This document shows positions 20,227-32,800 of a stretch of DNA of 64,000 bases, one piece after another. The stretch spans positions 35,623,019 to 35,687,018 of the forward strand of contig OU862920.1 of assembly GCA_917880885.1 (NCBI GenBank), given 5' to 3'. Below the pieces are notes generated by a model. It made no database searches, was not told the DNA's origin, and saw nothing but the letters and a program-made list of their open reading frames with translations. The stretch's first letter is position 1. Every line of letters starts with the position of its first letter. The position numbers and the translations under genes are program-made. The stretch is from Limnephilus marmoratus. Taxonomy: Eukaryota > Arthropoda > Insecta > Trichoptera > Limnephilidae.

Positions 20227-20567
20227 ATGGAAGGTTTAGGCTTTAATGATAAAAGAAAAAGAGAACCATCTGCCTCCCCGTATGCTAACCCGCAACCGAA
20301 GAAACAGCAGTTGACATCCACTACAAAAACCAACAGAACAAATGCATTTGACTTGATGAGGGCTCGATCTAATTCTCTTACATGCCAACCAACAGGAAAA
20401 TAACAACAGCAATCAACTATCGGCGAACGGAAACAAGAACACCAACAAAAAGACAAAACAACAACACACCCTCCCCCAAGCCGACTGGTCCTCGTGGGGG
20501 AAAAAGACCAAGACCCTTTAAAGATAAACGAAAGAACTTCAGATATGCAAAAGATAGAGAAAAATAG
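20227..20567 (+). other. Unrecognised ORF pair, possible retroelement ORF1 remnant
   Basis: ATG at 20227 opens a 58-codon frame rich in K, Q, N and P (MEGLGFNDKRKREPSASPY), ending at 20403. It overlaps a second frame (20382-20567, KRPRPFKDKRKNFRYAK) of similar basic, low-complexity character. The two could be one broken basic protein of nucleic-acid-binding, ORF1-like type. There is no zinc knuckle or other diagnostic motif, so the assignment is a guess. Confidence 0.25.
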
Positions 20568-23479
20568 AAATCTTTAGAAGAGGCCTACATCGAAAGACAA
20601 GCTGTTTCTAAAAAGAATTACCCGAACTCTGATAATTTAGAATAATATTAAAAAAAAAATATTAAAGATAAAAATAAATAGATCAGAAAAATGTATTATA
20701 AGTTTAACAGCAATAAAGGCTAATTATTATACATGGAAGGTTATATAATTTAATAGCCATTTAGTAATGTCCTTTTTGAAATATAGTTTTTTTTTACTTT
20801 TAGTTTTAATAAGTTTTCTCTGAACCTTTCAGCATGTTTATGATTGTGTTTATATCTTTGTTTTTATTCAATATTTCATGTATTCTGTTACACATTTTCA
20901 AAGTATTGTCACTTCTCGTTTTCGATTTGCTGCGTGTCATTGATTGTCTAACAAAGAGGGGTTTAACGTTAATTGAATTTTGTGAAGAGTTGTTTAAAAT
21001 GCAAATCTGCTCTTTTGAAGTTTCAATGGTTTTCGCTCTCACAATTTTGACTGGACATATTTATTGATGATAATAATGTTTTTATGAATAAATAGGATTA
21101 AAAACCCAATTTCCAATATCAAAAATTATTGTTGTGTTTATTAACTACTAAATAGAATTAATTGAAGATGTGCACATGTTTGTATCTTAATACTTGAATT
21201 CATTGTATTGAAATATTTAAGTCAGAGTTACTATTAAACTAGAACTTTTTAGAGTTATTAAAAAATACTTTGTAGGTACTATCTAAATACCTACATACGT
21301 TACCTACTCTAAACAATAAGTCACGGAGACATAGAGAGCGGTTAGTAGTGGAGTGAACAAATGTGTTCAATTCCTTTGCTATCTAGATTCTCTATGATAA
21401 ATGATACAATACAGCTAAACTGTCATTGTCCAAATTTTTTCTTCGATCGATACTAATATGGTATTTAAACTCGAGTTAACCGGATGATAAAGCTGGTCTT
21501 CCGTAAAGTGCATTATTATTTTTTATTTATTATTTTATTTAAATGTATGACAAAATCATAACAAAAATATTTTTTATAATACATTATTCCCAACGAGTTT
21601 AATAAAACTCATTTCATGAAGGACAATATATTATGATAATTAATAATAATTGCTTTATGAACGCGAATATAAAGAGGAGTTCAATGAAAAGTAGATGGAT
21701 TTTAAAAAAGGCCCTTATTCACTTAATTGAAAAAAATATCATAAATACTTTTAGAAAGACATTCAAGAGTTACAAAGAAAAGAACACTTAAGGCGATCCA
21801 ATAGTCCAGGAAAAAAATCTAAATCGGAATTCACACCCTTTTATGGGAGGAGTTTAAAAATATTTGAGAAAAAGCTTTTGGAAAGGTTGGAAAACGTATT
21901 TGAGAATTCTTTTTTTACAGGTTGATTTCGTAAAGGCCTGTAAAAAACATTAACTCATTTTTTTACGCATTGTTTATTGTAATAAAACAATTTTAAAATT
22001 GATTTCACAGAACAAAGGAACGTGGAGCCTAACGTCGGTTTCCCGCTCAGTTCGGGGGCGAACTGATAAAAAGCGGGCGTGACTAGTTACGCGGTGGACG
22101 ACATAGAGTTCACTTTGAAAATCCAAATTCGTCTACTGCCGGCCGTATTGTAAAATAACAACGCGAAAATGCATATTTTATTTTATTTTGTGAAGTTCGG
22201 GCGTAAATATAATTTTTTTTGCGATTATTATAAAAGAAACTGAATTTGCTACATTAAACAATAAAATCAAATCCGAAAAAGGGTTGTTAAATAGGAGAGT
22301 TTGGACCTAAAAGTGCTTTTTAAAGACTTTATATTTTATTTTTTTATAGGCTTATTAAATGACTTATTAAAAAACAAAACCGATATCTTTAAGGGGCAAG
22401 ATATGTTCCACACGCAGTACTTAATAGAAGTTTCTATACTACTTCTAAGCGATCCAATGTTCAAACAAAAACATACGATTTTATATGATTTTCCATTATT
22501 AGTATGGCTTCGTCTTAAAAATAAATGATAATGTGAGACTTCTTTCAATGAATGAAATTTTAGTCTTCTAATGAAAATCGCCCAACGAGCTTATCTATTT
22601 CAAATAAATAAGTTTTTTTGTTAAAAAAAATTGTAGTGGTAGAAAAAAAATTTTGGAGATTAAAAATAAAAAAAAAATAGGCTCGAATAAAAAAAAATTC
22701 CTGGAGGTATTATAATATAGTCTCACCAGCTAAAAACACATCGTTTCATTTTTATTTGAAGCGTCATTATTTTGAACCGAAAACTCAAAATAAAGCAATT
22801 TATTTTACGCAGGGCTTTGGAAAAACCAATTCGTGTAATCCCTTTTAATAATTCGTCTCCGGTTGTATTTAATCCGTCTACAGATAAATAAATTTCTAAG
22901 ATTCGAGAAACATCAAATATTCCACTTTACTAAAATCAACTGACGTATAAATAATAAATTTACGGATTTAGATTATGTTTGTCAGCACAATTTAAATCTC
23001 GTAACAAAGTATGTTTAAATAGAATTCATTTTGTAGTATTGTCATGTTCAAGTACATTTATATTATTATCCGTTAGCTTCATCCAAATACTCCACACAAA
23101 GCAAATGAATAATTAAGCAGTCAAAAGGGTGAAATTAAGTGTATTTATTAACTTACTTGATGTTGGGGACGCCACATGTACTTTGTGTGGAGTGCCTGGA
23201 CGAGGCTACACACGCCTTATATAATATAATTATTAATCAGAAGTTGTTTGTGTATGAAGTCGTTAAAAGTCTCGAATGCTCTGAACTCTGAAATCGGTGA
23301 AGTCATAGAAAAAAACCGATATTTAAAATATATTGAACTGCCAAAAGCCTGGTTTGATTCCATAGTTTTCAATTATGCACTCTGATAAAATTTTGACCGA
23401 CTCGCAGAAATTCATGTTTAAAAAAAATCATAAAATGACCATTTAGCGCCATTTTGTTTTTTTTTTTAAGTAAAAACTT
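20568..23479. other. Long AT-rich stretch without a supported gene
   Basis: A minus ORF at 20806-21042 (78 codons, charged, contains MTRSKSKTRSDN) is unrecognised. A GC-richer patch lies at 22020-22150. Inverted 13-mers ACTCCACACAAAG / CTTTGTGTGGAGT occur at 23089-23101 and 23181-23193. None can be assigned. Confidence 0.4.
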
Positions 23480-23757
23480 TCGGCGGGAATGCCGCATCCC
23501 CGGGAACCTCTATTAGATAACCAACACCTCTGCCACAGTCAGGGGTGCCCGGGTCCATGGGGTGAGGTCTGTCTAGGTCTTGGAGGCGGATGACCTGGAC
23601 ACACTGAACCCCATATTCCTACCCACCCCTTAAAGCCTTTTCCTTCCCTGAACTCTCCTCTCCTTACTTTCCTTTAAAAAAACCCTCCCCAAAGATGACA
23701 TGGGTCCTGAAGGAAATTATTTTCCTCTGGGCCTCCTGTGTGGAGCTCATGTAAAAA
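23480..23757 (+). repeat. Hairpin-tailed repeat copy
   Basis: It starts near GGCGGGAATGCCGC and CCCCGGGAACC, then AACCAACACCTCTGCC, GGGGTGAGGTCTGTCTAGG, CCTTTTCCTTCCC and the terminal hairpin (GGTCCTGAAGG ... CCTCTGGGCC), CTGTGTGGAGCTCATGT and an A tail. Hairpin arms carry compensable and plain mismatches, so this is an older copy. Confidence 0.8.
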
Positions 23758-24288
23758 AAAATAACAAAACTTAAGTAGAACATACGCAGAACTTGTTAAC
23801 TGACTTTGAAATTTGATGAATTTTTCAAATTCTATGAAATTTCCCGCCCTTAGAAATGGCGTTTAACGGGAACCTTTCATCTGTCAATAAAACAAAGTGG
23901 ACATTTGATGACAATGTTACATTAGAGGTTCTGTGAAAAAACCCATCCTTGGAAAAAATTGTAAAGAATTTTAGAGTTATAAATAAGAGATTGTTGTTGG
24001 CCGTGATTTTCTCCTTTCTTAGATCGTTTTCCTTCATTTTAATGTCCAACGAAATGGCTTCCGGCGGATAGGTACTCTTTTTCTGCTGTGAATTTTTTGG
24101 GATAATTTAATTAATTAACAGCATTCTTTGTAATGGCTGAATAAAGTTTACCATTCCGAGTATTTACTCGGAAGGACTTTAAGGAATTTATGGACCCTTA
24201 TTAATTATTAAACGTTGCTTGGGATAGATTTAGCTTAATGATCCCTTCCCTTTCCCTTTGTCCACTTCCTTCACTGGCATCATTATTG
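23758..24288. other. Non-coding stretch
   Basis: No supported feature. Confidence 0.5.
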
Positions 24289-24525
24289 AAGTAAAACTTC
24301 TTTACGCACGCTTGACTTGGGGAGTAAGCTGGTGAATGCGTGACGAGAGCGTTACGAAAAGTGTGATCGGGCGAGGCGAACGGTCGGGCCTTTACGCACG
24401 CTTGACTTGGGGAGTAAGCTGGTGAATTCGTGACGAGAGCGTTATGAAAAGTGTGATCGGGCGAGGCGAACGGAAGTTGAGAGGGAGATATAAGTTAGTG
24501 AAGTTTTATTCCATTCGTGAGATCT
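24289..24525 (+). repeat. MITE family D with internal 90-bp tandem duplication
   Basis: It begins GAAGTAAAACTTCTTTACGC and ends near GTGAAGTTTTATTCC (inverted tips). Positions 24301-24390 and 24391-24478 repeat the unit starting TTTACGCACGCTTGACTTGG and ending GGGCGAGGCGAACGG, with two differences noted. The copy at 57283 has one unit. Confidence 0.85.
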
Positions 24526-24837
24526 AAAGTACACAAGTTTTTTTTAAATCGAGGATGACCCGTGCGGACATCACAAAAAATCAATGCTTTTTCTTCCAAT
24601 GGCAGAACACAACGCCTACAGAATAGTTGAAAGAACTTATGGCTGGATATTTTTAATAATGCAAATCTGAAATAGGAAATCTGTTTGATTTTTCTGCGTT
24701 TTACGGATATTTTTTTTAAATCAACAGTTTTTTCTTCGCGTGAATATTCTTGTAACATTAGATATATAATTGATTATTTTTTTTGTTACACGAACATGTA
24801 GATACCAATAAGTTTCATTTTTGTTTTGCTTGAATTT

Positions 24838-25245
24838 TGGGAGGCGGGTATGGGAAACTCGACCCAGGAAACTATTTATTGGATAACCAACACCCTGCCG
24901 TACGTCACCTCAAATGGTTCGTTTTGTTTGGTGACTTAGCAGAGGTGCCCGGGGTTGTGTAGTGAGGTCTGTCTAGGTCTTGACGGCCAATGCGTTTGCC
25001 CACATACTGCGTGGCGGGCTGGATCGGGAGGGATTGGTTGAGGGAGACCTACCCTATACTTATCCGGCCGGACGCTACCGACCCATTGCCCTGCACCGCA
25101 GTGGGGGGGATGGGTTCACACGTCCGTCACTTCTCGACAAGTTTAACCCCAGATTCCTACTCAGCCCTCATTCCTTTTTTCTTCCAAGAACTTCCTTTCC
25201 CTAAAATGGCCTCCCACAAACATACCCAAAGACGACGGCCCTGAA
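24838..25245 (+). repeat. Hairpin-tailed repeat, 3' hairpin lost
   Basis: The copy contains GGAGGCGGGTATGGGAAAC, AACCAACACCCTGCC, GTGAGGTCTGTCTAGG, a longer central GC-rich segment (about 24985-25110) also seen in the reverse copy at 10640-10850, and CCCAGATTCCTAC. It stops at GGCCCTGAAGGAATTAC, where a family C MITE abuts, so the distal hairpin arm is missing. ORFs here (24980-25244) have no coding signature. Confidence 0.7.
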
Positions 25246-25253
25246 GGAATTAC

Positions 25254-25490
25254 AAGTGTGCAGTTCACACGCGGTAGAAGTGAAACCTTCAGAAAACTGA
25301 AGTAGACAAGAGTAGGACCAAAGTAGACGAGAGTAGGCTACAAAGCACCGCGCAAAGAGGAGACCGATTATTCTATCTCATTCTCTAACAGGCTAAATCC
25401 TGTAGATGTATGTGTTTGGTGTTGCTTTTTCATATCATTGAGTTTCAAATCACAACGGTGTAAAAGAAATTTTCACTTAAAAAAGTTGTG
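25254..25490 (+). repeat. MITE family C, most complete copy
   Basis: It begins CAGTTCACACGCGG, GTAGAAGTGAAACCTTCAG and ends GGTGTAAAAGAAATTTTCAC; the sub-terminal GAAGTGAAACCTTC and end GAAGTTTTCACTTC (from other copies) are inverted. Middle landmarks: GGCTACAAAGCACCGCGC, GGAGACCGATTATTC, GATGTATGTGTTTG. Non-coding, about 235 bp. Confidence 0.8.
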
Positions 25491-25765
25491 TGAAACATCG
25501 TTCGTAATTGTTGTTGTTGTTCGTAATTGTAAACCATTCTTACAAATTAGTTTAGTATTCTAACACAAAAAACTTCAACGGTGCATTATTTATGAGATTT
25601 AGGTAACGTGCCTATAACATGCAGTCGTAAGAAGGAAAATAATGGGATTGCATATGCGGGGAGAATAATATTTTTTGTCTGATCTCAATTCCAGCTACAC
25701 AACTACATTTCAGACATATTCTTACTTCTTCATCATCTTGTTTCTATTATTATAAAATATATAAA
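25491..25765. other. Non-coding stretch
   Basis: Nothing supported; (GTT)n-like words near 25510. Confidence 0.5.
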
Positions 25766-26040
25766 GTGATTAAGCTGGAGGAACTACAGTTGAGATGGTA
25801 TGGACACATAAGACGGAGACCATCGGACCATACAATGAGGCAGGCAATGTCTATGGAGCTTCATCGACAGTCATCCAGAGGAAGACCGAAGAACTCCTGG
25901 ATGACTCAATGCGCCAAAATTCTTCAGACAAACGGCCTGGAAGAAGGCGATACCCAGAACAGGAGAAATTACAACCTGAGAACGAGAAGAGCCGACCCCA
26001 ACAGCCTATCTAGGCAATGAGTTGGACAGCGCAAGGAAGA
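25766..26040 (+). pseudogene. RTE/BovB-type LINE C-terminal fragment
   Basis: The plus-strand frame reads LQLRWYGHIRRRPSDHTMRQ, then SRGRPKNSWMTQC and RNYNLRTRRADPN. This is the C-terminus of RTE-type polymerases (family form RWYGHVxRRPE...RGRPKxxWxD...RRADP). The frame shifts just before the usual end. The 3' end GCAAGGAAGAAGAG follows, as in other RTE insertions. Endonuclease and reverse transcriptase core are absent. Confidence 0.8.
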
Positions 26041-26452
26041 AGAGATATAAATTGATTAAATACTTAAATAATGAATACTATTTTCGATTAACTGTCGTTC
26101 ACTTCTATTAAACAAGTACATAAAAGCCGAAAATCTTACAGCGTCACGACTGTGCATTAGTTAAGTTCTAACCCAAACGTCACGATCGTCCTAGCTGACC
26201 TGGTGGGTAGCTAGGATTTTTTAAATTATATTTTGGACGTGAATTATAAGGATCACTGCAAAAAAATGTGATTTTAGAAAAAAAAATAAGTGTTCTTTAG
26301 TCCTACAGTGTGATACAGACAATAGGCCTGCTTTGTGTCTTAGATATACGAAACGTAACTGACTATGAGAGAAAGAGAGAAAGAAAATGTGTGCTCGCAC
26401 CTTGCCCCTACAGTAATATACGAAACGTAACTCTCTCTCTCTTTCTATCTTC
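26041..26452. other. Non-coding stretch with a short paired repeat
   Basis: ATATACGAAACGTAACT occurs at about 26344 and 26413 in the same orientation, the first followed by (GA)n-like and the second by (CT)n-like sequence. No gene. Confidence 0.5.
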
Positions 26453-26560
26453 ACTAACTTATATCTCCGTCTGACCGTTCGCCTCGATTTTCGTAACGCA
26501 ACATTCACCAACTTACTGCCTAAGGCAAAGTGCGTTAAGAAGTTTTACTTCAAAAATTCA
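26453..26560 (-). repeat. MITE family D, short reverse copy
   Basis: CACTAACTTATATCTCCG, CGTTCGCCTCG, TTTTCGTAACGC and TTAAGAAGTTTTACTTC match the reverse complement of 57283-57416 with internal deletion. Confidence 0.7.
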
Positions 26561-27656
26561 GGCTTGAAAGGGATATACAGTTTTTTACCACCCATCGAAG
26601 TTTCGCAAATTACAACCATTTGGGCGAAAAACATGTAACTACTTGAAAGATTCGTATAATTCCTATATTTTGGAACCAGGAGTAGGTTAGGTTCCCGATT
26701 TTTCAAATTGAGTTATTACCTCTCTCGGGACTCGGTTGGAATAAAACAAAGAGGGGATCATAATATTACCCTTGCGTTTCATAATATTATACGAAGTAGT
26801 AAATAGAATACGGAAAGAATATGCCATTAAAATTCCTAACTAAACCTTTTTGTTCCAGAAACCTTCTTGGAAATTTACAACAATCGTAAATAAGTTGTTA
26901 TACTGCCCTAGAGAAGGCGCGGTTATATTTGAAATGAAACTCGAATAAAGTGGTGCATAAAAAAAGTATTGTGATTCAACGTTTTTATTTTATTTGCGCT
27001 TGCTACTTTAAATAGAAAATTTCCTTTATTAAGCCAACGTTTCATGTGAGTAAGTTTCGAGCGAATTTGCTCTTTCTTTCAAGCAGCCATTGCCTGTGAA
27101 ATTCAATGACACCTTTACCATCATGAATTGTTATCAGACAATATTCCTGTAGAAACTGGAGTTTGGTCCAGTAGTCAATGGCGTCCAAGATAAAAGCTAC
27201 GGAATACCATGTGCTATATGCGGAATACCACGTACACAATTATTAACATGAAAAGTACTTACATCCTATTGATGGTGTAAATACCTCTAAACTGACAAAC
27301 GCAATATTTTTAACACATTTTTAAATATATACATATATAAATACTAGCGAGTACCTAGCATGCAATGCCACTCAGAAAAATAATTCGCCCCGTTAGCGAT
27401 TTGAAATTCGGAATAAACGGAAATACGTCACAAAAATTTATTATTTTATGGTCCCCAGTTCCAATATAATGCGGTAAATTCGCGCGTCGGCGCGGGCCTG
27501 TGCAGTGGGCAAGGCGGCTGACAAGTCTCAGCGGCAAGCGAACGGAGGTTCGGAACCTTCGAAATTCAAAAAATAAACATTTTTATTTTTGTGAAATCAA
27601 TAAATCTTCAAACCACTTTAAAATAAACAGGCAAAAGAAAAGAAAGCCACATCTAG
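26561..27656. other. Non-coding stretch with a GC-rich patch
   Basis: 27470-27560 is CpG-rich (GCGCGTCGGCGCGGGCC) and does not match any repeat in the window. It may be an exon or promoter, but neither strand gives a recognisable product or a convincing TATA/splice arrangement. Confidence 0.35.
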
Positions 27657-28025
27657 CGACTTTCTAGTTTCACTTCTACTGCGTGTGAATTACACTCTGA
27701 TTTTTTTTGTTTTTCGTCTGGAACTTGCACGAATAAATGAGAAGGTTAGGTTATTCATAATTAATTTACATTTTCTCATTAAATTAATATTATCTACTTA
27801 TTCGAAGCTTTTTGAATTGAAAACTTCTTTAGCACCGTTGTTATTTGAAACTAGATGAAACGAAAAATAACGACACTAAAAAGAGACACACATACATCTA
27901 TAGGATTTGAGAAAAATGAAGTAGTATAATCGGTCTCCTCTTTGTGCGGTGCTTTGTAGCCTCCCCACTCTTTTCTACTTTAGTTTTCTGAAGGTTTCAC
28001 TTCTTTCGCGTGTGAATTGCACACT
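27657..28025 (-). repeat. MITE family C, reverse copy plus a fragment
   Basis: 27812-28025 is a full reverse copy (GAAAACTTCTTTAGCACCG, GAGACACACATACATC, TCGGTCTCCTCTTTGTGC, CGCGTGTGAATTGCACAC). A separate left-end fragment lies at about 27657-27705 (TTTCACTTCTACTGCGTG). Confidence 0.8.
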
Positions 28026-29665
28026 TTCGGGACGGACGTGATAACGAGAATTGTGAAAAATAATAAAAACAAACAACTGGTAAATAATCGAATTGAAGTA
28101 GAATTCGCGTAAAGTAGACTAAATGTTAAACGGTTAATATGTTTTCTCTTTACTGAAATGGATTTAACAATCGGTTCCAATTGGAATGAAAATATTTTGT
28201 AAATTGTTTAATAGCGGAAAACCGCGGCTTGGAAATATGCCCACAAATTAGCCGAATTAATTATTTTTCAATGTAATCAAAAGCAGAAATAAAATATTGA
28301 TTACCATCAGAGCGTTAAATTACGTTTTATAGTGTTGTATTCGTTAGAGATATTTGTTAGAGCTTAGTAATTGTCACGCGTTTGCTGGTCATAAGTAAAG
28401 CGTTAGGAGTGTCCATGTTAAAAGCATTGCTAGCAAATAAAAATGCATAAATAAGAGTAATTAAATTTCTCGGGTAGGAATGTAGTTTCCATTAAAATCT
28501 CTTAGTGTTGCACAATAGCTCAGTTGCACACCTTTTTATCTACAATCATATTGCGAAAACTAAAATTCTCAAAATTAATTACTAATCCTGAAGTAACAAT
28601 AAACAATAATTACGGTAATTATCACTTAAAGTCATAAAAACCATCAAACATAATTAGTTGCTGTTGAATGTTAACGCTGCCCGGGAGACTTACTTTTAGC
28701 TTAAATAAACTTTATTGTAATCATAATGATAAACGTAGATGTAATTTTACTAACGATGGAACGATATTTTCCCAAAATTTTATTCTAATTTATATTAATC
28801 GAATATAATCTATGGGCCGCTTGAGCGTTCATGTATCACGTAGCGAAATAAGGTACAACATTAAAAGGGCATTACCAGAGAAAACCAGAAATTTGTCATT
28901 TTCAAATCAGATTTTAGACGTATTGACTCTTTTTCACAAAAAATTATAAATGGATTTCGAAAGATTGTTCTTTTATCTAGCATTCGCATGTAATAAATTT
29001 TGAGAAAATTTTTTAAATTTTAGTATAATAGGGTTATTTCATAGGTCGTTGGCAGATTTGTTAAATTTTCAAAAAAGATTTTGTATTTTACCACACCCAT
29101 TTCAAATAATATAATCATGCAGTAAAATAAATCAATATATTATCTAGCAAACGCATGTTTGAGAATTTTAATTTTAGTTTCAATAAAATCATTAAGAAAT
29201 ATGTACGTACATTTGTTTCTTGACGAAAATTGGTCCAATTGTGTATTTATTTGTGCACTTACAAACTAATATATTTCAGATTTTTTAACATTCTTATTAA
29301 ATTTAGACATTATTGAAAAATGATAAATACTTATAATAAAAAAAAAATTATAAAAAGTACATTATTTTAATAGTTTTATCATCACGCCTCTCAGCATTTT
29401 TGGATGTAGGTATAAATTGAAGCTAATTTTGATTGAAATAAATTCGATATTGAGTTATAATTTTAAAAAGCTGGTACGGAGAATAATTAATCTTTCTCGT
29501 TGTAACCGCCCTGCACGATCGCAAGAACAACTTTCGACGAAATGTGAATTTTCGTCCGCTGGCTGGTTAAACGCTCTTAAAAATAAATAAATATTTAGTA
29601 ACACAAATAATTTACATTCCCACAAGCCACAAGTTGGATTACTTGGTATTTATTTAGAAAAAAAA
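28026..29665. other. Non-coding AT-rich stretch
   Basis: Nothing supported on either strand. Confidence 0.5.
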
Positions 29666-29862
29666 TCGAGTGCAGGTCACAAGCGATAGAAGCGAAACTT
29701 CATCAACAAAATCTTAACCAATAGGAGTCTTGAAAAGTGAGATCATAATCAAAGCGGGTAATGAGCGCAGTTTGACGCATCGGAGGTACTGTAATGCAAC
29801 ATTTCCGTTCCATCCGAGTTTCAAATTACAGTGGTGATAAAGAAATTTCACCGCAAAAATAG
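29666..29862 (+). repeat. Diverged relative of MITE family C
   Basis: Shared ends only: GTGCAGGTCACAAGCGATAG and GAAGCGAAACTTC at the left; GAGTTTCAAATTACAGTGG and GAAATTTCACC at the right. The middle is unlike other copies, suggesting a subfamily or an internal replacement. Confidence 0.5.
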
Positions 29863-32800
29863 AAATGATCACTCGTAATGATGAACAAGTTTGTCGTACT
29901 TAAAACTCAATTACTGTTAAATTTGTTGTGAAATCAGTTATGAGGGCTTCAGCAGAATGCTGCCTGCTCTTTACATATTAACACAACTGACAATTCTTTC
30001 ACAGTAAATTTGAAGTTATTTATTTTTACTTAGTTGTTAACAATCGCGACAGAATTATTGAGAGCAAAAATAATGATCGTGCAAAAATAATGTACACACC
30101 TTGGTGGCTGGCTATTTAAAAAATATATCCTCAGCCTCGTGTGTGCACTGTTCACAGGCAAGTACAATTAATTACCTGAAACTTATATTCAAAATATTTT
30201 TTTTATTTATAATGAAAAAAAAACTTTGAAAAAATGTATAACTACTAATAATTCACTGTGACCCGATTCTAGGCCCCCCGATTGATCACATTTGTAGTTA
30301 TTCCCCGGACCCCCCAAGTTTGTTCAAGTATTTATAATCGTGCGTAAAAGCATCTCTAAATAAAGCTAAAATTTTGTTAATAAACTTTCCGTTTTAAACT
30401 AATCCTATTTTACTATGAGAATGGATTAACCCCCAGAAAACTCACGGATTTTATCATTATATGCATAATAATAATACATAAGATACCAATGCAATCAAAT
30501 CACTATTTTAGCTGTTACACGGAAAAAATCAAGATTTCAGAGATTTTAGATATCCCTGTTGACAACGGAAGTGCATAAAATACATAACACAGCAACTAAG
30601 CGCATGTACAACACTAAACTCAGTGGTAATGCACGTTAAAATGCTTTTATGGTGATTGCGTACCCTAGTCCCGCTGGCCTTGTTGGGTTAATTATTGAGT
30701 CCGGCTATAAATCTTTGGGCCAAGTTCAATCGCGCTCATGGCAGGCATTTAGCAGCCGGGGTTAGTGTGTCACCACCTTGCTTAATACCAAATCTACCTC
30801 GACAGCAGCAAACTGAATCAAGATGACCTAATATTTATATCCACCTGTAAAGTAAATCAAAAGCCAGTAAAAGTGTACCCTCTCTGGTACAGCCTGGGTA
30901 AGTTCTGCATTTTGCCGGAGGCCTCCGAGCCGTGCTTCCTTTTAAAGTACTCAAGTTCAAGGAGCAGGGTATTGAGGACTGGAGATGAAAGGTGAGGATT
31001 TAATACCAATGGAGAGCATTTATGTATAGCAACGGCAAAATGTTGACCATTTCTGTATATTTGTGTATTTTTGTCCCATTTTAAGCTTCTCATAGTTAAA
31101 GGATCTCTGATTTTTTATGGAAATTTTTGTTTTGCTGAAAGAAGTGTATGGTAAGGTTGAGGTGGAGGAAAATGGTAATTGAGAATGAAATAATCACGTA
31201 ATAATGTGCTAATAAATCGTTCATTTTGGATTTTTGTTAATAAATACTTCAGAAATATTAATCCTACTTAATTCTATAAATAATATTACGGGAGAAGCTC
31301 ATAATGAGCCACGAAAACAATTTTCGAATGAAATAAGTTATAATAAAATTTTCCACCATTTACAATTCATATAATATACTACTTTTACCAAATGAGGATT
31401 GAGCCATTTAAATCTGGATGGATTATTATTATTACTTAAATAACGTTTCGTAGCTCAGAAAAAGATAAAATTTCCTTTCGTTCAGCCAAATAAACCAAAA
31501 GGTAATTGAGACCCAAACCACTCTCCGGTTCACTTAAATGTAAATTACTGCCTCTAAAAATTCGTTTATTAAAACGAATCTCCCTTCAATGGAGCTATTT
31601 TTAAGCTACACAGTTGGCCCGTCTGACAAATAGAGAACTTATGAAGTTGTAGAATAAACATCAGAAGGGATTTGAAAATCTTTTGGGGATCTCGGTTGCC
31701 ACAATGAAATAAAATGTAATATGCTGACTGGCCGTATTGCCTGGGGACAAATACTTGTGGCGGTTGCAGAAAGAATATCAAATGAGACTCCGCAACAAGT
31801 TAGCAGGCGCACAAACCATCAACTTTTTTTTTCAATACTATTAAGCAAAATTTCAGTTATGTGGGTACAACTAGTTTTTAAGCCTTGATTTATCTTTGAA
31901 AGCATGTCCCAACCTAAATATAATATCAAATTTCATGAAAAATTTGCCCCTTTTAATTAGTGAGTAATTTAACTATTCGAGACATTATTTTTTGCAACGT
32001 CGCAATTTTTAAAGCATGGCAAATTAATCCAGTAAGACTTGGGTATCGTTCAAGAGAATGCACTGCTTCATAAAACTTCTTTACAGTTAAGACCAAAACA
32101 GATAATAGTTGAATCCCATAACCGTACAACTGCAAAGAAAGAAAAGTTATTACTGATTCAGCACACAGATTTTCTGATTTATGGTGAAGTTAGTTATGTC
32201 AAATTAAGAAATACAATCAATTATTTCTAATCTTCCATATTTCAGTGTACATCAAACTTAGTTTTCTGCGGGGCTTAAGAAAACTGTTGTACGTTTTTAT
32301 CTTCTTGAAGCGTCTGAAAACTTTCAGCGCATTTAATAAAACACCCGGCAGGTCGATATTTTAAGCGGAGTTTATTCTTGGGTATCAAAAGAATACAGAT
32401 GAGGTAGTCGGCAAGGTCACGACGGAAAATGAAACTGAAAATGAAGGTTGAATCCTCCTGTTGAATGTCAGAACAGAAGTAAAGGGGGTGGGAGAAGCGG
32501 GATAAGGGATAGGAGCGCGAAATAACAGGGAAAAGCTGGGAAAGCGGGGAAACCAAGGGAATGGAAAGGAAAGGACGGGTAAATCCCCGGGAAAGAGTGT
32601 TTCCTAATTATGTTTAAGGTGGGAACGTTATCGATTTGGTAACGCGGGCCTATTCCCATACACGTTAATAATAAATCGCAGGCCATCATCCCTACTGATT
32701 TTCATCAACATAAATTGCTTGTACGTAATCAGTTTTCAAACATGGTAGTATTTCAGTTCAGGTTTGTAAACTTTAACACAGTATTCTGATTAAATAATAT

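Noticed and set aside
20806..21067. Overlapping 77- and 78-codon ORFs on both strands
   Set aside because: AT-rich, no motif, and one is simply the antisense of the other; hydrophobicity of the plus ORF follows from T-rich codons.
23089..23193. LTR start suggested by TGTTGGGGACGCCAC near 23161
   Set aside because: No matching LTR, primer site or polypurine tract was found; only the short inverted 13-mers are certain.
30700..30850. Plus-strand promoter and first exon (CTATAAATC with initiator-like TCATGG)
   Set aside because: The first ATG downstream is followed immediately by a stop, and no convincing donor precedes it; the TATA word alone is weak in AT-rich DNA.
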